From assembly GCA_039181495.1 (NCBI GenBank), contig JBCDCP010000149.1:1-6192 (forward strand): a DNA stretch of 6,192 nt, in the 5' to 3' direction. The notes under the pieces were generated by a model, which was not told where the DNA came from, did not search any database, and saw only the letters and a list, made by a program, of their open reading frames with translations. Positions 6,085 through 6,192 of the stretch are shown here, one piece after another. Each line of letters starts with the position of its first letter. The first letter of the stretch is position 1. This stretch comes from JBCDCP01 sp039181495. GTDB lineage: Bacteria; Pseudomonadota; Alphaproteobacteria; Rhizobiales; Tepidamorphaceae. The position numbers and the translations under genes were made by a program.

Positions 6085-6192
6085 CTAACCGGCTGGCGGC
6101 GCTTCTTCATTGAGCGCTGTTGCGACTTGGCTGGCAAACTTCAAAGCAGCCACGGGCAGCGTTCGGCCGCGCAAATGACCAAGCAACAATTC
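6085..6192 (-). CDS. Possible C-terminal end of a convergent gene (partial, unidentified)
   Basis: Reading the minus strand from the window edge gives 35 open codons ending at TAG (6085-6087): it contains LRGRTLPVAALKFASQ and ends NEEAPPAG. The amphipathic, Ala/Leu-rich texture looks like the last helix of a real protein, possibly a LysR-type regulator, whose C-termini often look like this, but there is no diagnostic motif. The opposite strand is also open here (from about 5965 to the edge), so strand choice is uncertain. If real, the gene converges on the T1SS operon. Confidence 0.3.
   Translation of the reverse strand, partial: ELLLGHLRGRTLPVAALKFASQVATALNEEAPPAG

Noticed and set aside
6078..6099. 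Stem-loop CCGTCAGC/GCTGGCGG as an intrinsic terminator
   Set aside because: The 8-bp stem has a wobble pair on the + strand and a mismatch on the minus strand, and neither side is followed by a proper U-tract. It also overlaps the stop codon of the possible minus-strand gene.
5965..6192. Open + strand frame of about 76 codons reaching the window edge, with ATG at 6028
   Set aside because: No ribosome binding site or domain is visible, and its composition (paired Cys, scattered Arg/Gln) is not gene-like. The minus-strand reading is somewhat better, though still weak.

Overview
The window holds a compact type I secretion (T1SS) cluster on the + strand of a GC-rich proteobacterium. An alphaproteobacterium (Hyphomicrobiales/Rhodobacterales type) fits best: the exporter pair is of the PrtD/PrtE class, and the substrate joins a LamG jellyroll to RTX calcium-binding repeats, a combination common in marine alphaproteobacteria. 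That placement is inferred from protein style, not from any marker gene.

Layout: (1) 3-2564 is the 3' part of a large secreted RTX protein; its reading frame is open to the left edge, so the true N-terminus is outside the window. Its modules in order are a LamG-like domain, a 7-nonapeptide RTX block, a mixed Ca-binding central module, an acidic Pro-rich linker, a 15-nonapeptide RTX block, an RTX-capping segment and a C-terminal T1SS signal region. (2) 2565-2614 is a 50-nt intercistronic gap with a perfect 11-bp stem-loop placed between a strong Shine-Dalgarno sequence and the next ATG. (3) 2615-4630 encodes a PrtD-type permease/ATPase with an unusual N-terminal extension of about 95 residues. 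(4) 4614-5573 encodes a HlyD/PrtE-type membrane fusion protein that starts at TTG inside the 3' end of the ABC gene and is strikingly short (319 aa). (5) 5574-6084 has no gene I can support; it contains a small hairpin and stop-interrupted frames. (6) 6085-6192 may be the 3' end of a convergent minus-strand gene.

Working model: the three + strand genes form one operon. The ABC protein and the fusion protein would form the inner-membrane part of a dedicated exporter for the RTX/LamG protein, which folds outside the cell on binding Ca2+. No outer-membrane TolC-like gene is present, so that channel must be encoded elsewhere. The family assignments are secure. The points most worth a second look are the miniature alpha-hairpin of the fusion protein, the extra N-terminal membrane segment of the ABC protein, the stem-loop that may bring a distant ribosome binding site next to its start codon, and an 18-residue higher-order repeat giving an Arg/Asn-lined face to the second beta-roll. 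I saw no CRISPR array, tRNA, rRNA, insertion sequence or complete transposase.
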